The notes under the pieces were generated by a model. The model saw nothing but the letters and a program-made list of their open reading frames with translations. It was not told the DNA's origin and made no database searches. The position numbers were made by a program, and so were the translations under genes. Of a stretch of DNA of 64,000 bases, positions 20,261 to 32,242 are shown in pieces (the stretch's first letter is position 1; each line of letters opens with the position of its first letter). The stretch is from Microvelia longipes (lineage: Eukaryota > Arthropoda > Insecta > Hemiptera > Veliidae): NCBI GenBank assembly GCA_018340805.1, contig JACMZG010001863.1, forward strand, positions 21,964,218 to 22,028,217, given 5' to 3'.

Positions 20261-20929
20261 AGAGGAATGAGTGACCCACATGAAGCGACGAAGAACAGGT
20301 GTCCCAGGAAGAACCTTTGTCCCCTAAAGTGCGTTCTGTCTGGGACACCCATCCGATACGAGTCGGCAGAATTGCAGATCCTTGTTTAGGAAGGTATTTA
20401 CGAAAATTGAGACCGGTTCCAGCCATTACACTTTTTATTAACAAAACACCCCTGAGCTCTTGGTCTAATAGGGGTTCATCCAATCAATCAAAAAAGGAAT
20501 GTACTTGGACATTTCGCAACATTCTTCAATTACCTAGTTAAAAATAATGATAAATTCTGCAACTACACGAGAATGGACATTGACGCGTATTATAAGTTAT
20601 TAGGCTTGGTCAAGCATTACCATTTAAAGAGAAGTAGGAGAGAGCCATTGTCTCCTAGCTTCACTGTCCTTTGGTAAGAGTTTTTTACATTAAGGTAAGA
20701 GTTTATTTTGCCATGTACAATTGATCCTTAAAAGGTCAATTGAAAGCATTAGATTTATTTTTCAAGCTTGCAGCTGTATAGCTTCAAGCTAAACAGTTGA
20801 TATGAAAATTTATAACTCCTGTAGCTATGATTGAGTGGAATCAAATAATTCACTAATTTTTTAATCTGGTTATATGATTTTTTGACGCTAGGTAGGAAAT
20901 AATTTGTATGTATTTTTCCAGATATTAGG

Positions 20930-21150
20930 CGACTGGTGACAATTTTGTGTCGATTGCTCTTGCATATAGGAATGGGGTCTCTACGACATATTCTGTTATT
21001 AATGAAACTTGCAAGGCAATTTACGAGGCCTTAAGACATAATTACTGTCAAGTGCCGTCTGAAGAAGAGTGGTTAGCTATTAAAGATGGATTTCTTAATA
21101 AATGGCAAATGCCTAACTGCATAGGAACTGTAGACAGTAAGGTATTTCAA
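20930..21150 (+). pseudogene. Harbinger (HARBI1-like) transposase, broken first fragment
   Basis: The frame reads LAYRNGVSTTYSVINETCKA and continues through EEWLAIKDGFLNKWQMPNCIG to TVDSK. This matches the HARBI1/PIF DDE domain before and including the first catalytic aspartate (usually GxxDGKH). A preceding RRLVTIL segment is in another frame, so at least one indel precedes it. The fragment stops where the minisatellite begins. The donor-like GGTAAG after the D motif suggests an ancestral intron. Confidence 0.8.
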
Positions 21151-21925
21151 ATAATGTATGATAGTGTAATTGAAACAAATGACTGCATAGGTAGACGGTA
21201 ATGTATTTCAAATAATGTATGATAGTTGTAATTGACAACAAATGCCTAACTGCATAGGAACTGTAGACGGTAAGTGTATTTCAAATAATGTATGATAGTT
21301 GTAATTGACAACAAATGCCTAACTGCATAGGAACTGCAGACGGTAAGTGTATTTCAAATAATGTGTGATAGTTGTAATTGAAACAAATGCCTAACTGGCA
21401 TAGGAACTGTAGACGGTAAGTGTTTCAAATAATGTATGATAGTTGTAATTGACAAAAATGCCTAACTGCATAGGAACTGCAGACGGTAAGTGTATTTCAA
21501 ATAATGTAGTGTAATTAAACTGCATAATGTGTAAGTGTTTTCTGATAGTTGTAATTGACAACAAATGCCTAACTGCATAGGAACTGTAGACGGTAAGGTA
21601 TTTCAAATAATGTATGATAGTTGTAATTGACAACAAATGCTAACTGCATAGGAACTGTAGACGGTAAGGTGTATTCAAATAATGTTGATAGTTGTAATTG
21701 ACAACAAATGCCTAACTGCATGGAACTGTAGACGGTAAGTGTATTTCAAATAATGTATGATAGTTGTAATTGACAAAAATGCCTAACTGCATAGGAACTG
21801 TAGACGTAAGTGTATTTCAAATAATGTATGATAGTTGTAATTGACAACAAATGCCTAACTGCATAGGAACTGTAGACGGTAAGTGTATTTCAAATAATGT
21901 ATGATAGTTGTAATTGACAACAAAT
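21104..21925 (+). repeat. Minisatellite derived from the transposase exon, about ten ~83-bp units
   Basis: Each unit repeats TGCCTAACTGCATAGGAACT, G(T/C)AGACGGTAAG, TTTCAAATAATGTATGATAG and TTGTAATTGACAACAAA. The first unit is the transposase's own sequence around the first catalytic Asp plus the donor site and intron start. Later units vary by small indels. Confidence 0.9.
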
Positions 21926-22560
21926 GTTGAGTAGGGTAGTGTTTTCAATGTTTTTTTGAAGAACTGAAATAAACCAAACTGATCATAAGTCAATACAACC
22001 ACTTCAAGTTACCAAAAAATCAAAGAAACAGTGGAAAATCGCCTGATAACCAAAATACAGTCAAACAACATATATATAGACTGTTATATTTCAGCATTAG
22101 TTTTAAAAATTGGTCCAGAGTCAATAACGCCATTCAAAGCTAGCCAGGGTGAGGTTCAATTTCTTGGTATCGGCAATACACTATATAAGTTGATAACTTC
22201 AAAGTTCTGGTGCGGAACTCTGCAACCCGGGCGAATTTACTTAGAAATGTGTGCTTTCTTGCTGTCCAGAATATGCCTTATAACCTTAGTAGTAACGTCT
22301 CAACTTTTATTTAATTTTTTTAAAGAAATGCGCTTAAAATTAGCGTAAGTGCTGCACATTGTATAATGTATGAGATAAATATGCTGAATTTCTTTGAAAA
22401 ATTAAAAAAAAAATAAATAACAAAGTGTGGTGCTACTGCTCAGGTTATAAAGCATCAGAACCTTCAGCAAGGACTGGGTATGAGCAAAAAGCTCACATTT
22501 TAAAGAAATAGTGAGGTTACACAGCTTTACCTTCACCTCAGCGCATGTACTGCGCATTTA
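21925..22560. repeat. Insertion related to the interior of the hAT element
   Basis: 'GTAGGGTAGTGTTTTCAATG', 'AAGTCAATACAACCACTTC' and, further on, 'GGTGCGGAACTCTGCAACCC' and 'GGGCGAATTTACTTAGAA' match diverged versions of the hAT-internal tandem and palindromic units (8,940-9,130 and 9,481-9,540). It separates the two Harbinger fragments. Confidence 0.6.
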
Positions 22561-22719
22561 TTTATTTATCAATTGTGCACATTAAAAAATACTGTCTTCT
22601 TTTTTCTTTTTCGGGTACGCATGTAGAAATACAAGCTCCCCCTAACTCGGGATCAGAATTCCTGTCGGATCATTGTGTTAATCGCTGTATGTAACTAGAG
22701 GTATAGAATTTTCTTATTT

Positions 22720-23036
22720 GATGTTGGAAGCCTGCGGAGCATCAAGTGACTCTACTATTTTCAAATTGTCTCCTATGGGGAAAGCTTTTACAGGCAGTGC
22801 ATTAAATACCTCAGGGGACATTCAATATCCATGAAAATGTTAAATCACCCCTTTTTTTGTTGGTGACAAAGCTTTTCAACTGCAGCCTAATCTCTTAAGG
22901 CTTTACCCCGGCAAGTTCTTAAGTCAAGATAAAACCATTTTCAATTATAGGTTATCAAGAGCAAGAAGAATGGTCGAAAATACTTTTAGAGTTTTGTTTT
23001 ACTTTCTAGAATTTTTACTCAGCAAAGTGGAGGACA
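22720..23036 (+). pseudogene. Harbinger transposase, broken C-terminal fragment
   Basis: A frame with SSDSTIFKLSPMGKAF is followed, after a frame change and an in-frame TGA near 22,833, by FFVGDKAFQLQPNLLRLYPG and then FNYRLSRARRMVENTF. These are the HARBI1 second acidic region and the conserved GDxAF...NYRLSRARRxVEN block. Together with 20930-21150 it represents one decayed + strand Harbinger element. Confidence 0.85.
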
Positions 23037-23057
23037 TGTAAAAAATGTATTGGAATG

Positions 23058-23145
23058 AAACGTTCCATTTATATATATATTATATATATACGTTATATAT
23101 ATATATATATATAATATATAATTTATAATTATATATTATATATAT

Positions 23146-23190
<45 letters not shown>
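23058..23190. repeat. TA microsatellite
   Basis: Mostly TA repeat with AATATA interruptions, immediately after the Harbinger fragment. Confidence 0.95.
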
Positions 23191-23192
<2 letters not shown>

Positions 23193-23903
23193 CTGTCACT
23201 TCATGTTTGTGTTGCTTTTGGTTTAGAAGTAAGCGTGGCGCATGGAATAACCTGAAATGTACATATTGATTTCTAACCTCTCAAATAGCTCAATTTTACA
23301 TTGAAAATGCTGCTCTGCGTCAACAATGTCAACATTTGAGAGTGTTACTGAAAGTAAAAATAAAAAAAGCATTATGTAGCTATGTCCCTCAACAAAGTGT
23401 TAAAGATTTTTACAATTAATAAAGACAACTCTTATACATCTATTTTTCATACATATGATAAGAAAAAAATATATATATAATCATTATTTCATTCAGTTTT
23501 ACCCCATACTCGATTATTTAAATTACTTCTTACCTCCAATTTTTATAATTTCGTGATTTATTCGTCGACGCAGAGCCTCCTTCTTCAGATCTTTTGCGAA
23601 GCGAGGGCACGGTTATGTAGTGATGACAATCACTTTTAAAAATTTGTTCGCTATTGTTTTTAAAAATTTTAAAAAAAAATTAATTTTTAAAAAAAATTGC
23701 CAATGATTTTTCTAGCCATAAAAACAACATTCTTCTTATACTGCAAAAAAAACAATGTATGACAATAACAAATAACGGACATATTTACAGTGCGTATACA
23801 TGCCAATTAAAAATTTCAAAGAATATTTTAGAGAAAAAAAAATCGGGTACGAGGTACTCTGAACTTTCCTCTTTACATCTCACTTCTAATTCCTTTAAAG
23901 TCC

Positions 23904-23907
<4 letters not shown>

Positions 23908-23946
<39 letters not shown>

Positions 23947-24004
23947 ATAATAATAATAATATATTATTATATATATTATTATATATATATATATATAATA
24001 ATAA

Positions 24005-24061
<57 letters not shown>

Positions 24062-24118
24062 TATATATATATATATATATATAATAATATATATATATAT
24101 ATATATTATATATATTTA
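23908..24118. repeat. TA/TAA microsatellite
   Basis: A TA tract with several TAATAATAA interruptions. A ~45-bp sequence containing TATTGGAATGAAACGTTCCA stands on both sides of the 23.0-24.2 kb interval (about 23,030 and 24,140), a local duplication. Confidence 0.9.
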
Positions 24119-24179
24119 TTTATTTATAAAAGGAGGATATTTAAAAAAAGTATTGGAATGAAACGTTCCATTTATAAAA

Positions 24180-24640
24180 TCGGGTACGAGTTACCTCTGA
24201 ACTCGTACCTCTCTCGCTCGTTATAATATTAGGAGAAGATACTAAGAGTTTAATGCAGGTGACATCCTTTGGATCAGTGCTCACATCTTCTCAGACGCTT
24301 CGAAGGATTACTCTGCCGAACTTGCTCCTAAATTTATTAGGTGTAGAGAGATCAACAAATTAATTCTACTAGTTTACGAGCTAGAGGACGTTAGTAACGG
24401 CATAAACTTAATACGCTGGCATGTTAGCGAGCTTAAGCGAGAGCCGTAGTCATCAACGTATTTACTTTTATCTCCTCACCGCTTAGGTCTTTCTCCACAC
24501 CGAAGTCAACGGGTTTTATATTTTCTTTTGTTTATGAAGTAACCTTTTCATTTTTTTATATTTATTATTATTATATTAATTTGGGATATACCCTTTATAT
24601 TATTTAATTATGTAATTAATTTGTTAAGAGGTATAAATGT
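24180..24640. other. Unassigned stretch
   Basis: An open frame at about 24,260-24,450 is GC-richer than its surroundings but shows no motif I can assign. It may be a retroelement remnant. Confidence 0.3.
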
Positions 24641-24696
24641 ATTACCTTTAAATAATGGCGCCAATTTTAGATAAGAATTGGAGGGAAATAGGTTTA

Positions 24697-25345
24697 CTAT
24701 CTTTTGAATTTAACAGGTGTTTTATGGTTTGGAGAGGGGGGAGAGCGTAAAGAAGTTTGTGACCTTAATCTTTTTGACGGTTGCTTAACAGACCGCCGAA
24801 AAGGGTGAGAGTCAGTCTCAGGAGTCTTAATTGGTTCAGAAGACAAAGATGGAAAATCATTATTACTGAATAAATTAGGCTGTTTTACTTGCACAGAAAA
24901 CCCTCTCTTAGACTTAATACTTGCTTCCCCAAATGATTAATTTTTATAAGCCATAATTGTTTTTTGTCTGGCATATCCATCGCACTTATCAAGGTCTGCT
25001 GCCGAGTGATCTTTGCTACTATAGAAGCACTTTAATTTTTCCCTTCCACAATCACCTTCATGAGAGAAATCGTCACACCAGGGGCAACGAGTCTTACCCT
25101 TACATTGACTTTCAACATGACCATAGCGGTAACATTTTTGACACTGGATCACCCATTGAACAAAAAAAAATCAACTCGACATCTAACACTGAAGATGACC
25201 ACATACGAAGGGAGTAACTGTTGTCCACATAGAACAAACTTCACTGATCTAGTAGATTTTAAAGTTTGGGTTGAAGGGTCAAATCTCGTAAGACGTTTAT
25301 TAAATGAGTCTAAAGAATACTTATCATTAAAGAATTTGCCCGGCT
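24697..25345 (-). pseudogene. Non-LTR retrotransposon ORF1 (gag-like), broken
   Basis: The minus strand encodes an N-terminal RRM-like tail (FNKRLTRFDPSTQ) and then VIQCQKCYRYGHVESQC, RCPWCDDFSHEGDC and a third C..C...H....C knuckle. This triple zinc-knuckle array is typical of Jockey/I-type LINE ORF1. A Pro/Ser/Lys-rich tail follows at 24894-24697. At least two frame changes (near 25,165 and 24,915) disable it. No linked reverse transcriptase is seen. Confidence 0.75.
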
Positions 25346-25359
25346 TGTATTAAGAAAGA

Positions 25360-27460
25360 TCAAAAAGTATTTTCTATTCTAGAGCACGATGAGTTGCTAA
25401 AACGAATTAAAAAATAATTCGTGTGTGAACTTCTAAATAAATAGGATAATTGGGGTCAAAATATAGCTCACAGCAATGTGATTATTTATTTTACATATAT
25501 CTACACAAGGTCTGAGGAGACGTGTTGGAAAGGTTTATCATATTCCATAGAGTTCATAGATTTATTGTTAAAACAATTAAATTTTAATTATAAATTACTA
25601 TCGATTACAAGATAGGTTTAACACTAGACTCCCACGTGCTGTTTACGTAGTATTAAGTGACTTCTAAAGACTCTTATCATAAAATAGAGATATGAACCAA
25701 TGTAAGTTTATTAGACTATTATTATTAGAATTACTTTATTATTATAATGTTATTAAATATCTTCATTGACCAACAAAATGACATTCATTTCTCTCAATTA
25801 AAATATTACACTGAAGAGTTAGACTTTTATTAATAACTGGTATACAGTTTCCCACAAGGAACCAAAGTTCTAAGGTTATTATTAGATCAATGCTTGCTAC
25901 TTTTAAAAGTGTTATTTTTTAAATTATTGGATGGCTTAGCCCAAAGTAGGCAGTCTCCGATTTCAATTTCAGAGAAAAAATGGCTCAATTACTAACATTT
26001 GTTGGCTAATGTGACCTCTTACCCTTGGTATGGTTGTGGTCGATAAAAGCATATGGTAAGAATATTTTCAATGTATGTTTTAAGTAATATTTTTAAACTT
26101 TTATTTTTAGACTTTTCTGAAGATGATACAAATGGATTTAAATACATAGTTTTTATAAAAGATTGTAGAATTGAAGTCGTTCTTTTCCTAATAGAAATTA
26201 TAGAATGCAACAAAAAAGATGTTTCTCTCTTAATAAATAATATTTTCTGTTAAAAATTAATATTACAATTTTGAAAAGTACTAAAATCGAAATCAACAGA
26301 CTAGCAGCGTGAAAATCATCTCCCAAAAATCAAGGTACTTTTACATAACGAGAAGCTACTTAAGCAATATGATACTAAACCTCCCATGACCTATTCAAAG
26401 GTCAGTGTGAGAGAGACTGCATTTGATTAAATCTTAACACATTGTAGAATCATATCTAAAATAGTAATCGTATTTCACCCAGAAAATACACATAAAATAC
26501 ATTTCTTTAAAATTATAAAATAGTGGTAATGAATATACAAACAGAAATTTAGAGCGATTATCGCCAATGCCAGACTCTAAACATACATGGACTGGCTGGG
26601 GTACGGCAGACACGCTTAATCATCTAAAGGTTATCGACATGTCTATAATAAAATTAAAATTTGATTCCAATTATTTTTGAACTCTAAACAATGAGATTAG
26701 ATAACATTTTAGTAAGATTAAGGATAAGAAAAATATAAACAAAGAGTTTTAATTGGCTACTGATGATAATTATGGAATATTTTTGGAAAACATAATTAGA
26801 GATCCTGTGAAAAAATTCTAATTAAAGTTTGTTTTAAAGTTACTAAAGAGAAGACCCACAACGAGACTAAGTTAAGAAAAAGTGCTACTTAGCCTGTCAG
26901 TGGAGCAATATGCAGATAATGTATTTGACAGGAAACCCAAACCACACACTATTAATTAGTTTCACATGCTTATTGAGAGGAAATTAGAGTTTCGGTGGAT
27001 TGCTAATGAAACATACACTGAATTCAGTACAAATACAAGATCGTGTTTTAAGGAGTGCTGTTATACACCTGGAGTGAATGAGGATTAAATTAAAATAGTA
27101 GTAGCAATAAAGTTGTATTGAAGTAAAATTGACTTTGCAGCTATAATGAATTCTTATTTTTCTAGGCTAATCTTGTCGGAAGATGAGCTGATCAAGGTCC
27201 TTAGCAGTAACGTAACTCCTTACTTTTAAGACCGGTAGAATCTATATCAGGTTTCCAGCGTATCGGACTGTGGTCGTCGGGTTCAAGAGAGAAAAGAGCA
27301 TATGGAGGAGTTCAAACCTCCCCTTCTGCAAAGAAAAAAATCGGTACAGGGTACCTCGGAACTTTACCTCATTACATCGGATTTGTTGTAATAAAACTAT
27401 AGCTAATCTGTCTGAAGTATTTAGTTTGCGTACAATTTATTTTTTATACTATAACCAAAA
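25360..27460. other. AT-rich stretch without recognised gene
   Basis: No conserved frame is seen. A 'CGGTACAGGGTACCTCGGAA' segment at 27,342 is an end of the dispersed repeat family. Confidence 0.5.
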
Positions 27461-27469
27461 AACCTTCTG

Positions 27470-28385
27470 ATTAGGGTTTTCCACAAAAAATGTGAAAAAG
27501 TTCACACCGTATGAAAAATTAAACCATAAAAAACCAACAATAGCACACATGAAAATTTTCGGAAGTATGTGCTACTTTTGGATTTCCAGTGCTAAACGTA
27601 CTAAACTTTAAAGTAAAAGTCAACTTGGAATTTTTGTTAGCTATTCTATTTGTCGTAAATCATACCTTATATACGATATAAAAAATAACAGTCATTGAAT
27701 CGAGAGATGTAACTTTCCTAGAAAATAAGTTTCATACTTTTGAAGCCAAAAACATCTTTGCCTTCAACAGAATAAAAGGATTTTATTCTGTTTGATCTTG
27801 ATCGACATTTGCATAATAACGATCAGAATGGCGACAATGATGAAACATCATCTACTGATACCACTACCAATCCCAGCTCTGACTCAAGCGAATCATCACA
27901 CAACTCTACCAATGATGACACACCACCTCCATCATCACTTGAGAATAGTGAGGATGAATCTCAGTCATCCCATGATGAAAGTAATGATAGTTCACCATCA
28001 ACACTGTCAACACCAGTGGCGTTAGACCAAAGAGGAAGGCAAGAAATAAAAAAAATATAACGAGTTGAATGATTCAAAAAAAAAGCGGAAGACCCATTAG
28101 ATGTAACTTAGCATCCCGATGATAATCTTAATTTTACCTAAGAAACCCAATTATCTATTCCTAAAAATTATAAGGTAGCAATGAAATCCCCTCAATGGGT
28201 AGAAGCTATGCAAAATGAATTAGATCCACTTATGCAGCATAATGTATGGGAACTTATTCCCAATGATAATAAAACAAGATTTATTGGTTCTAGATGGATT
28301 TTCAATATAAAAAGAAATTCAGATTCAACTCTAACATAAAAGGCCCGATTGGTATGCCAAGCCGATTTGAATCCAGGTTCCCTGA
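27470..28385 (+). pseudogene. Copia (Ty1) pol remnant: integrase C-terminus to RT start
   Basis: TPYEKLNHKKPTIAHMKIFG and SKSQLGIFVSYS match the copia integrase C-terminal region. A Ser/Thr/Asp-rich linker (about 27,810-28,060) follows. Then the RT N-terminus appears: WVEAMQNELDPLMQHNVWEL, SRWIFNIKRN, KARLVCQ. In-frame stops (for example before SKSQL and KARLV) and frame changes make it dead. The linker is the source of a superficially good 83-codon frame. Confidence 0.85.
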
Positions 28386-28745
28386 GTTAGAGCGCTCGTA
28401 TTGACACCGGACCACTGTCATTCAACTCAGAGGCCCAAAAAACAAGGAAAACAACACCCTACTCAAAATTAAATTGTCATCCACCGTAATTTTAGTTTTC
28501 GCTCATTTTTCCCTGTTTTTTTCGACTTTTAGGTAACTTAGAGTGGCCATATTAACTTCGGACCGGTTTCATTCGACACAGCGCCAAAATACATAAAAAA
28601 CCACACCCTACTCTAAATTTATTTTTTATTGAACTAAATTTTGGTTTTCGGTAATTTGCAATGGTTTTTTCGACTTTTTGGTCAATTAGAGTGGTCGTAT
28701 CGACTTCGGACCGGTTTCATTCGATTCAGCGTCTTAAAAACATAA
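28385..28745 (-). repeat. hAT-internal tandem units, inverted relative to 8,765-9,200
   Basis: Three ~125-bp units share TTAGAGTGGTCGTAT, GACTTCGGACCGGTTTCATT and ACACCCTACTC. They are reverse-complement relatives of the hAT-internal units. They separate the two copia pieces. Confidence 0.75.
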
Positions 28746-28914
28746 ATATTGACCTTTTTATGTCAATATTATCGCTAATGACGCCTGTCCCATTAGCGAA
28801 TTTTATTCCCAAAGGAAATTAGCTAAATAAATTATCCAAATTTATTGAAAAATAAAAATTTGGTTGATGGCCTCGATTACCTAGAAAACAACAACTCTGA
28901 ATCTTAATGTACTT

Positions 28915-29390
28915 CATGCGTACAAGGTAAATTATTTCGGAAACCTTTCAGGCAGGTTTTATGTCCTCAGAGTAAGCGGCCACTTGAATTACTACATATG
29001 GACCTTTTCGGACCCAATGTAGTCCCAATGTGTGTGTCTTATCCGCCTTCTCTTGCGGGATCATGATATAATTTAACGGTATTAGATGATTATACTCGTG
29101 TTATTTATACTATATTTTTAAAAAAACAAATACAAACCCTAATGGATTTGGTGAAATTTTTAGAAAAAAAATATAGTACATCTGCAGCAACTTTCCGGAG
29201 TGACAATAGCCTCGAATTTAATAATATCAAATTAAAAGTCTTTACATCGAGTAAAGGCATAGACCACCAACATTCAACTGTATGATCGAGCCAATAGGAC
29301 GATCATTTAGTGTGCAAGAACACTATTAATAGACTCAAAATTGCCCCCACTTCTGGGCTGAAGCAGTGAATTTTCATTTCGAACAGGATT
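28915..29390 (+). pseudogene. Copia integrase remnant
   Basis: RPLELLHMDLFGPNVVP, LTVLDDYTRVIYTIFLKKQ and TFRSDNSLEFNNIKLKVF are the copia integrase core with catalytic Asp positions. In a normal element this precedes the segment at 27470-28385, so the order is scrambled. A frame change and stops follow near 29,285. Confidence 0.85.
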
Positions 29391-29427
29391 CGCTACGCTC
29401 ATTGTTTATATGTAACTTTATTATTAT

Positions 29428-31624
29428 TGTTGTTGCCTATGGCAACTGTCAAATGATTATAACAAGATGTTTCTGTATTTGTCATTGTGAGTTATATAAT
29501 TAAATGTTACTGTTCACCTTTACTAATTGTTTAATTAACTTAGTTTTAACTTAGTGTTAGTACTAAAACATGGCCCAGTGGTGTTTAAGGAACCGATAAA
29601 GAATATTGTAATAGGTAACTATTACTTAAGACTAAATTAAAGGTTACGTTATGGAATTAATAAGCCTTGTGAGCTCAAGATGAGTGTAACTTATCTGATA
29701 ATTTTCAAACATTTTTCATAAAAAGAAGATGTTCAAATCTATTTTACGGCGACTGAAACAGATAAGAAAACAAAAGAAATTCAAGTTGCACGTATAAAAA
29801 ATTTAATGGGCCGCGACGCTTTGAAGTTTATCGAAGTTTAACAAAAACGGAACCAGACAAAGACTGTGCAGTCTATATTAAGCGTGTTAGAGAAGCATTT
29901 CGTGCCAAAGAAAAATGACATAATAAATGTATTTAAATTTTTGAGTAGATGGCAGAAAATTGAGGAACCTTTTGAAAAATTCTATGCAGACTTAAGATAT
30001 TTAGCTCAGCTGTGTGATTTTCAAGATCAAGAAGATAAGCTATTAAAAGCACAAATAGCTTTAGGAATTTCGTCTAATCTGTGCGGGAGCGATTACTTAG
30101 AGAAGAGGCGCCCTTAGATAAAGTTGTTACTTTTTGTGAATCGTCTGAATTAGCCGAGCTGAACATGAAACTAATATAGACAGAGAGAGCGCTGGAGAGA
30201 AGTGTGGTGGATTAAGTTCGATCTAACCACCCAAACTCGTTATCATACTATAAGAAGAATGATGGACAAAATATTGAGAAAAGAAATGACTCATGCCAAC
30301 AGTGTGGTTCAGAGCATGGTATTACTCAACGATGTCCAGCTCGCGGCAAAGTTTGTGCAAAATGCCGGGGAAGAAATCATTTCTTACGCATGTGCTGGCA
30401 TGATAAACAAAGAAGGGAGCGCCTTAGCCAGTCGCGTCGCTGTCATAACGTTGAAGAACATGATGAAATAGAACCAACTTCTGAAGTCGACTATTCAGTC
30501 AACCAAGTCTCTGTTGATAGCATCAAAACAACTAAATGGCATAAGAGTATTAATATAGAAGGTATTCCTATAAACTTTAAGATAGACAGTGGTTGAGATG
30601 TAAATATTCTCCCCCTCCTTCAAGTCAACCGAGTTGGGTTACAGAGATGTATAAAGAAAAGTAAAATTAAATTAGAGGCTTATGGTGGATTCATGATTGA
30701 AACTGTGGGATTTGTTTCTGCTAAGGTTGAAACGTCTAAATGTTTGACTGTTGTTGATTTTCTTGTGGTGAAAGGGACAAGTACAATTCCTATTTTTGGC
30801 TTAGAATCCAGTTTAAAGTTAGGATTAATTAAAAGAGTAGATGCCTTGGGTAAGGCTGTAGACAAACGTGTAGGTTTAACTGAGGAAGCTACGAGGGTGT
30901 GGTACGAAAAGTATAAAGATGTCTTCACGGGTCTAGGGTGTTTTCCTGATACAATATAAAATTAAATTACAATCTGATGCTGTACCTTATGCTAGTTCTG
31001 CTCGTAGAGTTCCTTTAAAAATTAAAGACCGTTTTAAAGAATCATTAGATCATCTAGTGGAAAGAAATATCATAGTCCCCGTCAATGAACCTGCTGATTG
31101 GGTATCAAACGTGGTGATTGTCGAAAAACCAAATGGGTTTCTCCGGATATGTATTGACCCTACTCACTTAAACAAATATATAGTAAGAGAAAGACATACG
31201 ATCCCAACTGTAAACGAATTAGTCCCTGGCCTTGCCTATAAAAAAATGTTCAGTGTGCTTGATATTAAAGATGGATTTTATCATATACCTCTCGATGAAG
31301 AATCTAGTAAGCTGTGCACGTTTAGCACTGTGTTTGGGACGTTCCGCTTTCTGAGATCTACATTTGGATTGAGTAACCTTCCCGAATTGTTTCATAAGCT
31401 AGTATCTAAATATTTTAGTGATATTGACGGTGTAACGGTGTACTTGGATGATATTTGTATAGCTACCGATAGCAAAGAAGAGAATGACCGAGTATTGTTG
31501 TTGCTATGGCAACTGTCGAATGATTATAACAGATATTTTCTGTATTGTCATTGTGAGTTAATATAATTAAATGTTACTGTCAACCTTTACTAATTGTTTA
31601 ATTACTTAGTGTAGTACTAAAACA
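29428..31624 (+). mobile_element. Gypsy retrotransposon, internally deleted, copy A
   Basis: Short LTRs (about 143 and 129 bp, starting TGTTGTTGC and ending ACTAAAACA) lie at 29428-29570 and 31496-31624. A primer-binding-like TGGCCCAGT follows the 5' LTR at 29571. Between them are gag (about 29,690-30,180), zinc-knuckle region (about 30,290-30,400), protease and the first half of reverse transcriptase, which reaches YLDD (31441-31452) and then joins the 3' LTR. RNase H and integrase are missing. The protease active-site triplet Asp-Ser-Gly is followed directly by TGA (about 30,590). It is related to the longer element at 60,724. Confidence 0.85.
31057..31566 (+). pseudogene. Gypsy reverse transcriptase fragment, copy A
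   Basis: The 169-codon frame contains NVVIVEKPNGFLRICIDPTH, SVLDIKDGFYHIPLD and VYLDDICIA. These are the RT fingers, first catalytic Asp and YxDD box. It ends in LTR sequence instead of the RT thumb, so it cannot give a working enzyme. Confidence 0.85.
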
Positions 31625-31629
31625 CTCAT

Positions 31630-32242
31630 CCTCCTGCTTCGGACTCGCTTCGCTCGTCTCAGAAATACAGTTCGCCCAATTTACACTGCAACATGCCTTT
31701 GGACTTCCTTCGCTCGTCTTTAGATAGTAAATGCATCCGTATTATTTTAGCGGTCACCCATAAAGCACTGACCACGCTCAATGCTTCTTATTTTTTATCA
31801 TCAAACAAAAATCATAGATGTACATGTACACCTTTTGTAGTAAAACGAAACTCAATGTACTTATTATTAGGTAATAATAATCACTTGTACCAAATTTTAA
31901 CTCAAATTAAATCATTTTCTGTTTTACAATTTTTTAAAAACGTACACAGTCATCAATAAAAATTGAACTAATGCGACAATCAAATGAAACTCTGGCTGAT
32001 ATTTAGTCTTACATATGCTACACTGCGTGCTAAAATTTTAATCCGATTGCACCATTTTCCGCGTTGTTATGAATTTTTCGAAATTTTCGCTGTCATTATT
32101 GCGGGTTAATGACGTCAATAAAAAATATTTTCCGAATAGCATAGCTACAGCGGTAGTCTGAATTTTTTGAACAAATTTCAACTCTCTAGCATAAATACAC
32201 TGGGTGCTACAATGATAACAGAAACACACACACACAACTTAC
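31630..32242 (+). repeat. Dispersed repeat copy in segment A
   Basis: It runs from 'TCGGACTCGCTTCGCTCGTC' through 'GCGGGTTAATGACGTCAATA' and 'CTGGGTGCTACAATGATAAC' to a CACACA tract, where the LINE fragment starts. Confidence 0.7.

Noticed and set aside
24260..24450. RNase H-like frame (contains IFSDAS)
   Set aside because: One short resemblance without the other acidic residues or neighbouring RT; too weak to name.
27792..28060. Ser/Thr/Asp-rich or His/Pro-rich small proteins
   Set aside because: These are two frames of the low-complexity linker between integrase and RT in the copia remnant.
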